Of a DNA stretch of 64,000 nt, positions 23,740 through 35,497 are shown in pieces. The notes below the pieces were generated by a model. That model was not told the DNA's origin, made no database searches, and was given only the letters and a program-made list of their open reading frames with translations. Origin of the DNA: Puccinia triticina (taxonomy: Eukaryota > Basidiomycota > Pucciniomycetes > Pucciniales > Pucciniaceae); the NCBI RefSeq assembly GCF_026914185.1, contig NC_070564.1, forward strand, positions 5,394,001 to 5,458,000, in the 5' to 3' direction. The position numbers were made by a program, and so were the translations under genes. The first letter of the stretch is position 1. Each line of letters starts with the position of its first letter.

Positions 23740-24175
23740 CAAGTGGGAGGCATCCCTCCAGCAAACACACAAGGCCTTAAGCTTGACATACACCCGGGAG
23801 GGATCCCTCCTGGACAACTGCTTCATACACCAGTGTCCGGGAGGAATCCCTCCCAGACGACAGATGCATACAATGTGGACAGGGAGGAGTCCCTCCAGGA
23901 CAATGGCCCTATATAAAAGTTGTCCGGGAGGGGATTCTTCCTGGCCGACTGCTTCATACAACAGTCGTCCGGGAGGTATCCCTCCCGGAAGACAGCCCCA
24001 TCCAACAGTTGTCCGGGAGGAATCCCTCCCGGACAACAGATACATACAAGAGTCGCGCGGGAGGGATCCCTCCCGGACGACAGATACATACAAGAGTCGC
24101 GTAGGAGGGATCCCTCCCGGACGACTGCTTCATACACCAATTGTCCAGGAGGAATCCCCCCCGGACAATCGTGTA
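23740..24175. repeat. Palindromic minisatellite, about 45-48 bp units
   Basis: About nine units each carry a palindrome centred on GGGATCCC (arms TCCGGGAGG / CCTCCCGGA), linked by spacers such as ACAGATACATACAAGAGTCG. Units vary by substitutions that often keep the two arms complementary (for example TTGTCC with GGACAA). The open frames through it are products of the repeat. Confidence 0.8.
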
Positions 24176-25351
24176 CCTGAATTTAGCCTAAACAATCATA
24201 AATGAAAATGGTTGTCATGAATTATGTACAACTAAAAAAATGCAACCATGGATGAGCAATTACATAACTACATACCATTTCAAAGCCAAGCAAGCACGCG
24301 CCGGGATTTCTCACTGGCATGCTGGCAAGCCATGGCCTCCGGCTCCCGGGAAGCGGGCACATGCTTCAACTTCTTGCAGGAGTCTTGGCAAGAATCACCG
24401 CCCGGCAAGCGGAAGAAGCTCCAAGGATGAATACATAGTTACATGCACCCACACAGAGATGATTCCTCCCAGGCGAGTACCTTGGTGTTGTACCTGCTTG
24501 CCGAGGTTCTTAGCAAGAAGGTACAAGGTAAGACTGCTTGCTGAGGACATCAGCAAGCAGGTACAAGGTACATACTTGTCCCGGAGGAATCTTTCCAGCC
24601 AAGCCAAAGAGATGATATCCTCACCGGGCGGGTACATAGAAAGAACCTTTTGGTTGATTATTCTCATTGGCAAGAACGCAAAATGATACCGCCAAGGAGG
24701 AGGCTTTTGAGTATTGACCCTTGCTTGGATTCCGGAATCATCCGGGGCAAGCAAAGAAGCTCCAAGCTCTGCACTCGTCCGGAGGATTCCTCCGGCGCAA
24801 ACACCTTGCACCTGCTTGCTGAGAAATCTTCCTCTTCAAGCAGGTTGAAGGTCAGCCTGGAGGAGCTGAAGAACATTCATCTCCGCCGAGTACAAAGGCG
24901 CACCCGCTCTCCCCAGCAAGTGCGTTGTGAGAATGAAAGCTGGTTAGTCGGTGGAAATGTCCGCTGAACGCCTCCTTCAAGAATATTAGTGTCCGGGCTG
25001 TGTGATTTTTGGTAACTCGGCTCCGCACTGCTACTATCCGCTAGCCTTCAGCGCTCCTCTCTGAGCCTGATCTATAGCGTAATAATCCGCAAGTGAATAA
25101 AGCTCCGCACTCCGTAAGCACAGAATCCGCAAGTACTCTTGAAAGTAAAGATAAGGTCACAAATAATCTCCTAATAACTCTAGTACGTTTTTCCGTGTAA
25201 GAACAGTAATGAGTCAATCCCTAGATAATGATAGGATAATAGGATAATGTCCAGAAGAGAGAAAATCCCCCCCCCCCCCTGAGTCCCCATTTTCCCGTCC
25301 TTCCCTCAATGCACATGGCTGTTCCCACCCAATCCTGCACTAGTCCTCCAG
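24176..25351. other. Gene-free interval with degenerate CAAGCAGGTACAAGG repeats
   Basis: Between 24440 and 24960 words such as TGCTTGCTGAGGA, CAAGCAGGTACAAGGT and CGGAGGAATC recur on both strands. This looks like a more decayed relative or continuation of the minisatellite. 25020-25200 has scattered CCGCA-type words. A run of 14 C lies near 25267-25280. No gene was seen. Confidence 0.4.
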
Positions 25352-25673
25352 TAGAGATGGCCACGGGTACCCATTGGCGGGTACCCGACACCCGTGGGCG
25401 GGTACCCGCGGCATGAGCGGGTACCCGCTTGGCGGGTGCGGGTGTTGTGTTTTGCCAGGACAAAATTAGTGGGTACCCGTCCGGGTACCTGCCTGTCTCA
25501 GAGTTTGTGAGCTTGTGACTTGGGCCGCAAACTCCGAGACCTTGTGCCGCAGTGGCCAGACTTGTCTGCAGCTGCAGACAACCATGCTCGGGGGACCACA
25601 GGGGAGCCCGCAGGAAGGCTTCCCGCCGCCGATCCAAAACCACCAACCCACCAAAAGATCAATCACCACCACC

Positions 25674-28600
25674 ATGGCAAGGGGCCAGAAGCGCCGCAAA
25701 GAACGTTTGCCACCTACATCATCACCCTCCAGTACTCCGGCTCAATCTCGAGAAAACATTCAACAAAGAAGAAAAACAACTCAAAGTGTTGCAGACAATT
25801 CCAGCCATGAACAGCAAGAAAGCATTGACCTCGAAAGGGCCACTCCTGGAGGGACTCAAAAATCCAATCAGTTGGATGTTCCGGATGAACAGGAGCTAAG
25901 TAGGTCTATCTGAACCTCCACCCTTGCTGACAAACTTCTGAAAACTGAAAATTGTTCATCATTTGCAGAAAAGGCACATAGTTTATACAAAAAACAGATG
26001 AGCTTGAGTTACGCATACTACAACCCGCCACAGCTGTCTGACCAACTAGACAAAAACGGTCGCAAAATGATTGCCTACCCGTGTGAGAAGTACGTTGATT
26101 TTCATATTGGACTGTTATGTTTATTTTTGTTGATCAGGTCTCCTCTTTTAACTTCCAGCTGCGGAGCCAAAATTCATCGCCCATCTTATGACAGCTCCAC
26201 AACCAACCTCTTGAAACATGTGGCCAGTTGCCTCAAAAAACAACAACAGAAGCTTGAATCCCAAAAACTTGTCTCCTTGGGGATATCTGGCACTGGAGAT
26301 ATCAATCCGCGCGGGGTAAGTTAAGAACATCTCATCTCCTCATCTTTGAGGGAATGAAGACTGAAATCTGCAAATGAACAGGTGCCCCAGCTCTGCGCGA
26401 TTTGGTGTGCTGAAGGGGCTCGGCCTTTTTCTGCTCTTGGCGAAGAGGCGCATCAAAGTATATTGCACCCAGTTGTCTTGAAGAATTTACCGTCAAGAAA
26501 GGTTGTATCACGGGACATAGGTATGCTGTATAACGCAGTGCAGCAATCTTTGATTGAATTGCTTCAGGTTTGTATTTTTTAACTTATTTTTTTATTGGTT
26601 TAACTTTGGTGCTTCAGATCTTTTTCTTAAAACTTTCATTGTTGGTGTGATTAATCTTTCCTTTTTCTTCTCCACTAGAATCATTGAGGTGGAATGTATT
26701 TAGGGCTTGATGCTTGGCAGTCGCCAAACGGGTTTGATGTCCTAGGAACCGTGATCTACCGGTTGGTTCAAGGGGAGCTTGGCGAATTTCAATTGGAAGC
26801 CATGCTGCTGGATTTTGTTAGGTTGAAAGAAAGACATACGGTGTGGAACTACTCTGAGGGAAGAATAGAGCTTGAGAGGGATTTGGTGCTTGAAGGGCTG
26901 CCTCTCAGGGGAACAAGAAAAAGAATATAAGAGTATGGACTCTTAAAGAAAGGTGTGGCTATGGAGATTCTTGAGGTATGTCTAAGGGTTTACTTTCTAC
27001 TAATCTAATAGCAAGTTAAAGGTAATGTAAAGTCTGTCCAACCTGATATATTTGGCATAGACTTATCAAGCTTGTCCACTCTGATTTAATGGCATAAGCT
27101 AGGCTAGTGAATGGTGACCAGTGATCTGGATTGCTGGGACAGGATCTGATGGGGAACAAAAGGTAGGGCCAAAGAGGGCAGACTATATACAAAATATTAT
27201 GGGGCTGAGTTGTGGTTGGAAGAAAAGATGAAACAGTGAAAATTCTCAATCAAGGGGCTGAGGCTGAAACTGCTATGGGGATGGAGAGTTCTGGAATGAG
27301 GCTGAAATATGGAGAGACAATGAAACATCAGAAGAAAGGGATTACATGTCATATGAGTGGCTGAAAAGGGAAGGGCTGAAACCAAAGGGGACAAGGGTTA
27401 AACAAGATGGGATCTCCATGGTTATTACATGTGTGGCTAATTCCAAATTGGGGTTGTTATACTGGATTGGGAAGGGAGGAAAAGATGATGAATATCCAGG
27501 GTCTTTCCTAATAGTCTGGCTCTGTCTGATGGGTGACTTTCTCCCACTTGTGCCTAGCTGGGTGCTTGAGGATTATTGAGTTGGTGTAGGTGGGTGGGGA
27601 AAAAGGGTGAAGAGAGAATGGGGGGCCTGTTGATGGGTATGAGTTGTCCTGGCCTTGATCCTTAAGGGAGGTGGGTGCTTGAGTATTCCAGAGAGGGTTA
27701 TATTGAGGGAAAAAGACTTTGATTTTGGTGCCATATTCAGGATTGGCTTACCACAACGGGTGTGTATTTGGCAGAAGCAGTCCATCTCATAATTAAAAAA
27801 TTTGGAGTTCAGAACAAGGTAAGCACACAACATTCACACTTTCAAATTTTTCTTGCTGATGACTACTTTCTTCTCATAGATACTTGGTATTGTAACCAAC
27901 AACACCTCCAACAACAAGACAATGATCAATGAGATCAAAAAATTTCATTGGCCTCGATTCAAAGGCGAGGCGCAATGGGTGAGGTGTTTCGCGCACATCT
28001 TGAATCTAATTGTTCAAGTTATCTTGCCTCCCTTTGGAAGCCACCATAAGAAAAGCCATTGTACTAGCTCCAGAGATCAGTACATCGACTCGGATGATGA
28101 AGAGGAACTCGATTCACAAGATGTACAAGATCAAATTGGGATGTAGGTATTTTCACATTTTTTTCTGCAGCGATCCATTGATGAAATGTTTGAATGGTCC
28201 TACATATTCTCTCTGACGCAAACGGGGATTCTGAAAATGAAGACACAATGAATTGCAATCTGGCCACCGAGATGATCGATGATGACGAGCTAGAACTGGA
28301 GGACAATGATGTCTACGAGTTAAGTGATGAAGACAAGAATGATAAATATACTTCTCAAACGTGCAAAGAGACTTTGTCTAAGGTAAGCTTACCGCACCTT
28401 CTGTTTATCCATATTCCTGGATTTAATTGTTAAATTTTTATTATGAGCTATTAGTTCTGATTAATAGCTTGTAAGCTGAACCAGTCGCCAAACTCCAAGG
28501 CAATATTTGTCGAGATTTGTGAGGAGGAAGGATGTTTGAAGCCGCATAACATCGAGCGTGATGTGAGGACACAATGGAATTCGACTTTAGTGCAACTCGT

Positions 28601-29010
28601 GAGCATACGCAGATGTTCAAAAGCCATGTGAGTGAACACAATCCCCATCCAAGCCGTTGAACCACACTCACATCCTCTATCAAGTCTTGAGTGGCAGAAA
28701 GATAAGAGGCATGGCACCTTACAAGCAAATCACATCAACGAGGCCAATATCAACTTGGCGGGCGACCTTGTTAACATACTGCAGATCTTTCAAGATATCA
28801 CCCTTCAAATCTCAACTCGTGGTGGGGCTCAAATATCCGAGGTTGTGGTCTTTATTGACCAGATCACCAGCCACTTATCAACGGCCATTGGCGATCAGCA
28901 ACATGTTTACCCCCCAGCTTTACGGAACGCTTGCCGTGCAGGCCTTCAACTGACAAACAAGTATTACACCCTTACTGATTGCTCGCCCTTGTACCGAGTC
29001 GCTACGGGTG
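25674..29010 (+). pseudogene. hAT transposase, plus-strand copy, inactivated and 3'-truncated
   Basis: It starts at ATG 25674 (MARGQKRRKE, nuclear-type basic N-terminus). Introns such as 25900-25968 separate a BED-like zinc finger (YPCE, CGAKIHRP, NLLKHVASC), the segment VPQLCAIWCAEGARPFSAL and the RNase H-like core. The first catalytic Asp is present (YLGLDAWQSPNG), preceded by TGA at 26685-26687 (CGA to TGA likely). The second, expected in VTDNTSNN, reads AAC (27898-27900). An acidic insert and the helical segment up to CRAGLQLTNKYYTL follow. The hATC dimerisation domain is missing. Confidence 0.8.
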
Positions 29011-29039
29011 TGTGTTTTTGATATTTAGTTAAACTGTAG

Positions 29040-31080
29040 TATTTGTTAGTCAGTTTCAATCCCAATTGGCATGCATTCCTCATTGCTGCAGGGTATTTTC
29101 TTTCACTGATGACCGTCGACAGGTGCTTGGTGACTTGGTCGATGTAAATGACAACATTGGATAAGCGAGACGATCCCAAAATGAATAATTGCATTGTTAT
29201 CTCGTGGAAAATAGTTAGTACGTGGACCAGATCGCGCGCCAAGTTCAGGTCTGACTGATCCAAGTGATTCCTGCGATGGAGACCATGCCTCTTATCGCGC
29301 TGCCACTCAAGACTTAGAGAATAAGTCAGGAAATGAGATGTTCTTCAAAGCAAGATATATAATGAGGGAAGGGACTTACATAGCAGGTTCACACCTAAGA
29401 ATGCCATTGAGCTGAAGAAGTGTCGAGTCCCATCGGGTACGGACATCTCTTGGAACATTGTGTGGCTTTGGGAGACCTTTATCTTGACAGATCCCTACAA
29501 ATTCAGCTTTTGAATTCGGAGAGTACCTCAATTTTCTTGCAACCGATTGAAACTGCGCAAAAATGTGATTTAAGTTAACTGTTATTTTTAATTTGAACGA
29601 ACTCGATTTGCTGCTTTTTTACCTTGGCCAGAGTTTTTTTACATGTTTCAGTTGTATAACAATCACTTTCATCTTCATTGCTCACACCATCAACATCTTC
29701 CTTGCCGAGCGATTTGGTTTTGTACTCATTGGTATTGACCAATGATTCAGAATCACTGGAATCTTCGCCTTCTTCTTCCACCATCCAGTCTTTTTTGCCC
29801 CGAGGAATCCTAGATAAACAAGCAAGAAATACATAAATTTGATTGACCAGAACAATTGAGATTAATTGAGGGATTGAGGTGGCACCAACTTACAATCTGA
29901 TTTGCTCCTCCGCATCATCACTCTCATCTTCAAAATTAGAATCTTCAGAGTCAGCGGCAGCCTGGTACAAGGCCAGGGAAGTTTTATGTTGTTTCGCAGG
30001 TCCAAACGGTCGAAGAATCGCCTGAACAATCAAGTTGAGAATGTGCGCGAAGCACCGGATCCATTGTGGCTCGCCCGAGAACCGTGGCCACTTGAGCTTC
30101 TTGAGTTCTTTCACCATCACTTGGTTGTTTGATGCGTTGTTGCTCACAATCCCACATATCTAAAATTGGTCAGTGTACGAAATCAAATAGAACCATAGAA
30201 GACGGATAGGTCTCACCTTATCCTTAATTCCAAATTTATCCACGACTAAACCTAAAGTCTTGGCCAAGTATTCTCCCGTGTGGCTTTGATTAAGACAAAC
30301 AAAGTCTAGAGGCATGGCCTCTAGATCTATCTCATCAGCGGTTTTGTTTATCAATCGGTAGATTACTATACCCATGATGTCAAAGCCGTTTGGAGACTGC
30401 CAGGCATCAACTCCTAGATATAATGTGCCTTGATACGCCTGATAATAAAAAAAAAGAGATACAAGTGAGCCAGATATTATTTGAATCCAAGTGGAACTGA
30501 TTCTCACATCCAACTTGTCCCAGTACTTGCTTTGAATGGCTGAATATAACAAGTGGATGTCCTTTGAAACCTCCTTGTACTTGGGTAAGTGCTTCACTAC
30601 CGTCGGATGTAGGATTGATTTCATGCTTGGATCAAAAAGTGCTGAAAACGGCCTTGCAGCTTCAGCGCACCACATAACGCATAGTTGGGGAACCTAGAAT
30701 AGAAAACCAACGATCAGCATCAATAAAACAAAAACAAATATGGTGCACATAACCTCTTTGGGATCAATTTCCCTTGTCCCAGTAAATCCAAATTGAGCCA
30801 ACAACCCTGTGCTCTTTGCATCCTGTGTTTTGCGGAGGCATATTGAGGTTACTACAGGACAAGTCCGAGGTTGGGTGGTTTATCTTTGTGCCACATCTGA
30901 TTCTCGGTGTCAGTTAAGAGTTAAGATTTCTTTTGGATCAGATAAGAAAGAAGGACATACAACTTGCACGGATAAGCTATCATCCGCCGGCCAAATTTGT
31001 CCTTTTGATCGGAAAGTATAGGTACTTCATACAAGCTATAGCTTGAAGTGACAGAGTTTTGTGTGATTTTTATAGCTCTT
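29040..31080 (-). pseudogene. hAT transposase, minus-strand copy, inactivated and 3'-truncated
   Basis: Read from 31080 downwards it shows a damaged zinc-finger exon (CGTKINHPTSD), LLAQFGFTGTREIDPK, MWCAEAARPFSALFD, YLGVDAWQSPNGFD (first Asp kept), then IVSNNASNN where the family has IVSDNASNN. The Asp codon is AAC (complement of 30139-30141). Acidic segments and NACQLGLKLTNKYYSL follow, and the frame ends at the junction with the plus copy. The two copies share the same domain order but look only moderately similar in protein (about half identical by eye), so they were not created by a recent duplication. Confidence 0.8.
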
Positions 31081-31464
31081 CCTACATGATAATCAATAAT
31101 CAGAAAACTTTTAAAAAGAATGAAATGAATAATGATTGTGACTCACGTAACTCCTCTTTGTCGCTTGAAGGCTGGCTAGGTTGAGGATCAGTGATATCGT
31201 CCTTGTCAAGGGGGGGTTGGTTGGTTTCTTCTGGTGGTTTCCCTTGGTTTTCTTGGTTAGAGGAGGAAAGAGTTGATCAATGGTTGGGTTGCTTGCGGGT
31301 GAGACTCCCAGGAGGCATGGTGGTCTTGATCACTTCAGTGCTGTGGGCAGCTTGCGGTGAGTCGTGACCAGGCCACAGGGATAGTACTGTCCCTCCGGCC
31401 CTGACTCCCCCCGGGGGGTGAGTGGTACTTTCAGGCGGTACCCGGGTACAGCACCGCTTTCCGG

Positions 31465-32398
31465 TGTAAGACTCAAAAGTGGTAATGAAACCCTTTTGCT
31501 GAATGGTGAAGGGTATGATGGAGTTGCAAGCTCTGCCCTTCTGTTATCAGTCAACAAGACCCACCAAGCTCAGCTTGGCAAGTTTTATTAAGTGATAGGT
31601 CTGGTCTGTTCCAGATGAAATCTGTTTGACCGGCAACGTGTAAGTGTTTTAATTACTTTGTTATAAGGGTTGAATTGTTGTTAAAGGGTTGATTTATTGT
31701 TATAAGGGTTTTAGGATTTGGGTGTGGATGAGTGTTGGGTGACTTGTGAGTTCTGGGTGAGAAACTGGGGAGCAGACCACTGGGGGTGGAGAGAGCTCCT
31801 TTTATAGACAAAAGGGGAGCCCCAAAGGGGCTTGTGGGTTAGGGTTTCAACTAATCTAGACAACAGGGTGAGGGATTTTAGCTGGTGGGAGTAGATACAA
31901 ATGATGTCATAACCCCTCAGGGGCGCATGGATGGTGTCAGAATATACAAAAGAACCTTCTAATGCATGCATGAGGTGACAGTAGACTGCATGAGCTTTCA
32001 TACAGGGGGAATTAGTGTATACACAAAGTCTGAGGCTGCAGAAACAGTGTAAATGATGTCATACTATGTATATAAAGGAGTGTATGTAGTTAATATGTAA
32101 TGAGTGTAGCCTGACAGGGAGATGTATGTTTGTATCCTGTGATGTGTATAAGTGTACTACTGTGAAACTTGGGTTGAGGCCGGTGACAGCTGGGTTACTG
32201 GGACTGGCCATGTGATAGGTGTCCATGAGGGGTAACTTCCACCTAGAGGGGTTCCAGGGGTACTTCCAGTGGTGACTAGGGGTGAAATTGGCCGTAGAAT
32301 CCATTTCTGGGGTCCATTTGATGGTATCTTGAGGCCTAGGATGAGTAATTATGTGGCTTAGAAAAACTTTTTATTTTTCCACTTTTCCGTCTACCACA
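31465..32398 (+). mobile_element. Solo LTR, about 934 bp, inside the hAT composite
   Basis: It starts TGTAAGACTCAAAAGTGG and ends TCTACCACA. CCGG flanks both ends (31461-31464, 32399-32402). Removing it reunites hAT-end sequence (CCGCTTTCCGG with GCAAAACCAGG). Its first 80 bp match the sequence at 63921-64000. The 3' boundary rests on the TGT...ACA ends and the 4-bp repeat. Confidence 0.65.
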
Positions 32399-32520
32399 CC
32401 GGGCAAAACCAGGTACCTTGTACCGCACCCGGCACCGCTTCGCGGGTGCGAGGCGGGTGCAAGGCGGTACCCGCCAAGCGGTACTAGGTACCCGCCCCGG
32501 GTACCGAATGACTATCTCCA

Positions 32521-33490
32521 GTTGACAATAGCCTGGTCAAAGTTGAATAGTTGAATTACAGAGCAAGAAAATTCTTGAAGGAGACTGAGTCACAATAACA
32601 GAGGGTTGGTCTCAACTGGTGGAAGATGTGACAAAATGGGGGGAGTGCTGTTGACAAGCAAAACAGAATGAAAGAACAATACCAACAAGCAAAATGAAGC
32701 TCTAGTACAAGTCTCAATGCATTGGACATCATCAACGGACAACGGTCAGGTCTGATATAATTGAACAAAGCACAAATAATAGGTACATGTCATTGAGGTC
32801 CGGAGTCCTCCCGGGCAAACCATTCAACCAGGTTAGTCAACTTAAACTGTGAGCTTTTTCCAGTGCACACCCGCCGGCCCAGCGCATAGCCCATCAGCAG
32901 CCCAAGCAGTCGGCTTGTTCTCAACGGATCTTATTTGCTTTTTGGCTATGTTTACTACAATCATTCTTTTTGCTATTAAGTTCATCTCAAGGTCAAAAAA
33001 TTAATATAGCATTGATGTCTCATATGATTCACAAAATAAAACCAAATAGAAATGAGGTAAATCAGCATTCATGTTGATGGGGTCAAATCAGAAAATATCA
33101 CAGTACCGCTTGTTCCAAGCCATTGTTGATGTACGCACTGAGAAAGCTCCTCCAATTGGTCCTTGGCAAAACTAATCAGCTGCAGATGATGGTGGTTGTT
33201 AAATGTAATGTTAATGCTGAATTTTTTTAGAAGAGGTTGAAAGCTTGAAATTGCCAATGGAAAAGTGCCTACTTCATTTACCCTTCTTTTTGGGATTGCA
33301 ACGGCAGTTGGTATCTGTTGAAGGAACCAGCTGAGATTGAGCTGGGCCATGAACAAACTTACGCCAGTGGAGGCCTTTTTACACAATAGAAACATGTGAA
33401 ACATGTTTCTGTGGAACTTCTTAGCTCAAAGCCCTAGGCAGTATTGACAGTACGGGCCTTGGCAGCTCATCCTATTGAGCTAGAGACACC
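32521..33490. other. Gene-free interval
   Basis: A minus-strand frame at 33069-33404 (about 110 residues) resembles no domain I know. 33430-33485 holds a tRNA-like A box on the minus strand (TAGCTCAATAGG). Otherwise nothing was recognised. Confidence 0.4.
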
Positions 33491-33628
33491 TGACTTAACT
33501 AAGCCTCCCGGGACCGGGGGTGCAGAGCACCCCGATGCGGAGCATCTCCCATTCCCAAGGAGGTCGCGCTTCGCGCCAGCCCAGGCTGTACCATGGCCCT
33601 GCGAAGCGAGGGACTTGTGATAAGTCAG
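33491..33628. repeat. Short GC-rich hairpin repeat, copy 3
   Basis: It starts TGACTTAACTAAGCCTCC and ends GAGGGACTTGTGATAAG, with internal complementary GGTGCAGAGCACC and GCGCTTCGCGC blocks. It is the longest of the three copies (others at 9444-9530 and 10261-10343). Confidence 0.5.
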
Positions 33629-33708
33629 AGAGACACAGCGATGGAAAGCGGATGTGGACTGATATGTACTTTATGTGTACCTCCCCTTTAGCCACCAGGG
33701 GAAACCCT

Positions 33709-33780
33709 TACAGGTATTGGTAGCGCTTGAAACCCTTCCACCTCTAGAAGCCCAGGGTTCTACTCCCGGATAGGGAAAAC
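33709..33780 (+). repeat. Possible tRNA-derived relic
   Basis: A perfect pol III B box, GGTTCTACTCC, lies at 33756-33766, and an A-box-like TGGTAGCGCTTG about 35 bp upstream. No full cloverleaf closes. Confidence 0.3.
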
Positions 33781-33861
33781 CAAAGGAGTTGTTGGCTCCG
33801 GCCGCCTCCTACTACCGCCATCTCAAAACAGGAGAGCTCTCCTCCCTCATCTTCCCATTGC

Positions 33862-34142
33862 TGTAGTACAGTGGACCTGGGCCAACATTGGTTGTGCCAC
33901 CCAAAACAAAAACAAAAAATGAATTCTGACACCCGTTTCAGATACATATGCCGAGTACATGCCGCAGTACATAGATACTGCAGTCTGCACTACGTCCACA
34001 ACCTTCTCGGGTTCAAAGGGCATGCCCTCCGACCCTTCCGCCCAGAACAAGCCCATAAACTCCGGGCCAGGCCCGCTGATCAGGACCGCGCACACTCCAA
34101 ACTTAGTCGGACCAGACCTTGGATCGGCCGCCAGAAGTGTGT
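33862..34142 (+). repeat. Left arm of a long inverted repeat (partner 40450-40768)
   Basis: The arm begins near GTAGTACAGTGGACCTGG and runs through GGTTGTGCCACCCAAAAC to the GGATCGGCCGCC block. The same order is found reversed and complemented at 40768-40450, about 80 percent alike by eye. A third, direct copy of part of the right arm lies at 37175-37333. Together the arms enclose the gene relic and the hAT element. Confidence 0.6.
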
Positions 34143-34269
34143 TCTTTTGCCGGGGAGGCTCGGCCTATTTATGTCTGTTCGTCCGTCCCCCATCCTCCCA
34201 CTCTGTTGGGAGGAGGGACGGCCAGGCCTGCTTGCATGACTTTGCCAGCATATTTTTGGGGCGCTTGCC

Positions 34270-34763
34270 TTGATTGTTTTTTTCAAGCGCAAACAAACGG
34301 ACTGCTGCAGCTCGCGGATGTTCTCCAAAGAATTTTCACCTGACATACTAGCCAACAATGCCACTGAAATAGATCACCTTCCTGAATCACCCAGGCCCTT
34401 TATTTCCCTCAGCCAAGGGACAGCAAAGATTCCTACTCAAGATATCCTTAGCAGTATCATTAGTGAGACCTCTGGCAGAAAAAAACTAATTATATATAAG
34501 ACTTGATGTACAACCATCCTGAAGGCACAGATTCCGACTCAAGGTACAAATTATCTAAACAACTGCCTACCACTGTCAAGTCTTCCAAAAGGGCACTCCA
34601 ACACAAATCACCACCACCCATAACAAGAAGAAACACATCACCTGGAAAAATTGGGTCAAAGCTCACACCAGAATCATGGGCACTTGGTGGTAAATTTGCT
34701 TCCAAACCTGAAAAACTTCAAAGAACTAAGAGTTTTTTTTTCTTATCAGACTATGTGATGTAA
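34270..34763 (+). pseudogene. N-terminal part of an LTR-split gene relic, Ser/Lys-rich
   Basis: Frame one (34270-34506) carries ILANNATEIDHLPESPRPF and SSIISETSGRKK. A frame change near 34490-34505 leads into frame two (34503-34763) with SDSRYKLSKQLPTTVK, SPPPITRRNTSPGK and KFASKPEKLQ. The composition is disordered and basic, similar in style to the N-terminal half of the protein at 52961-56348, but no alignment was made. It stops just before LTR-like sequence. Function unknown. Confidence 0.3.
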
Positions 34764-35497
34764 GGTATGTACAATAGATTTATATATAAAGAAAAAGGAA
34801 AAAGTACCTAAGAGCAGGAACAGAGCCGCTCTCTACTTTTAAGTTGAGACTGAGATGAAGTAAGAAAAGATTAGTGTTGGCTTTTGGAGGTCTGTCATGG
34901 TCAACAACCATCATTAGCTAAACTTCCTTTTCTGCTCTCTCCTGAAGGTTTGTTTGAGCCTTACTTGTATTTGTCTTTTGACCTGGGTGACTTTTCACTT
35001 TATGTTGGCTATACGGCTAAGTAGCAATGCAAAACAATCTCCAAGATGAACTTTGCCTCAGCTGCTGTTGTTTTATTCTAGCCTCTGCCGTCTTTGAACA
35101 CAAATCACTTTCCAATATTGCTTCCTGCTCTTTGAGCGGTATTGGGGTGTTTGGTCTGTCTTTCTTTGACGGTTCTGTCTAAGATAAATGAATAGAGTGT
35201 TAGCATCTATCTAATCATCTCACCATGAGTCTCTGAAGCTGCTTACCTTTGGTGCTTGCTGATATTCTCTTGATCAGTGATCTTGGGCCGGGATTTTCTG
35301 TAAGCCTAATCTTGCTGCTCATGTGCGTCAGACCTGTTTACATCAGAAGATGATTTTAGTTTCACAACTCCCGCGGCGCTGATTTGGACTGCGGAAATGG
35401 TTTGCTTTTGCTTACCAGATTCCGCAGCTAATTTAGTTCCCAGCGTATTGCTCAATTTATGAGTTAGGCACCGTTCCCCTAAGCTGGTATCCTCACA
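34740..35497 (-). repeat. Decayed LTR related to the 2122-9338 Copia LTR
   Basis: On the minus strand from 35497 it reads TGTGAGGATACCAGCTTAGG, then TTAGCTGCGGAATCTGGTAA and AACCATTTCCGCAG. These parallel TGTAAGAATACAAGCCCAGG, ATAGCTGCGGAAAGTGGTAA and CTCTCTGCAG of the intact LTR. A polyadenylation-like TTAGGTAC...TTTATATATA end near 34770 matches its tail. The left boundary is approximate. Confidence 0.55.

Larger units (their letters stand above)
25352..32520. mobile_element. Composite of two truncated hAT elements in tail-to-tail array
   Basis: Both outer ends look like hAT termini. The left starts TAGAGATGG and the right, read inwards, TGGAGATAG. Each is followed by many GGTACC-type palindromes (CGGGTACCCG at 25365-25490; the same word class at 32400-32505). 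A plus-strand transposase runs inward from the left and a related minus-strand one from the right, and they meet near 29020-29090, both lacking the C-terminal hATC domain. No matching 8-bp duplication was found outside, which argues for rearrangement rather than insertion as a unit. Confidence 0.6.

Noticed and set aside
23783..24205. Pro/Gly/Arg-rich open frames
   Set aside because: They are periodic translations of the palindromic minisatellite; the same spacing appears in several frames.
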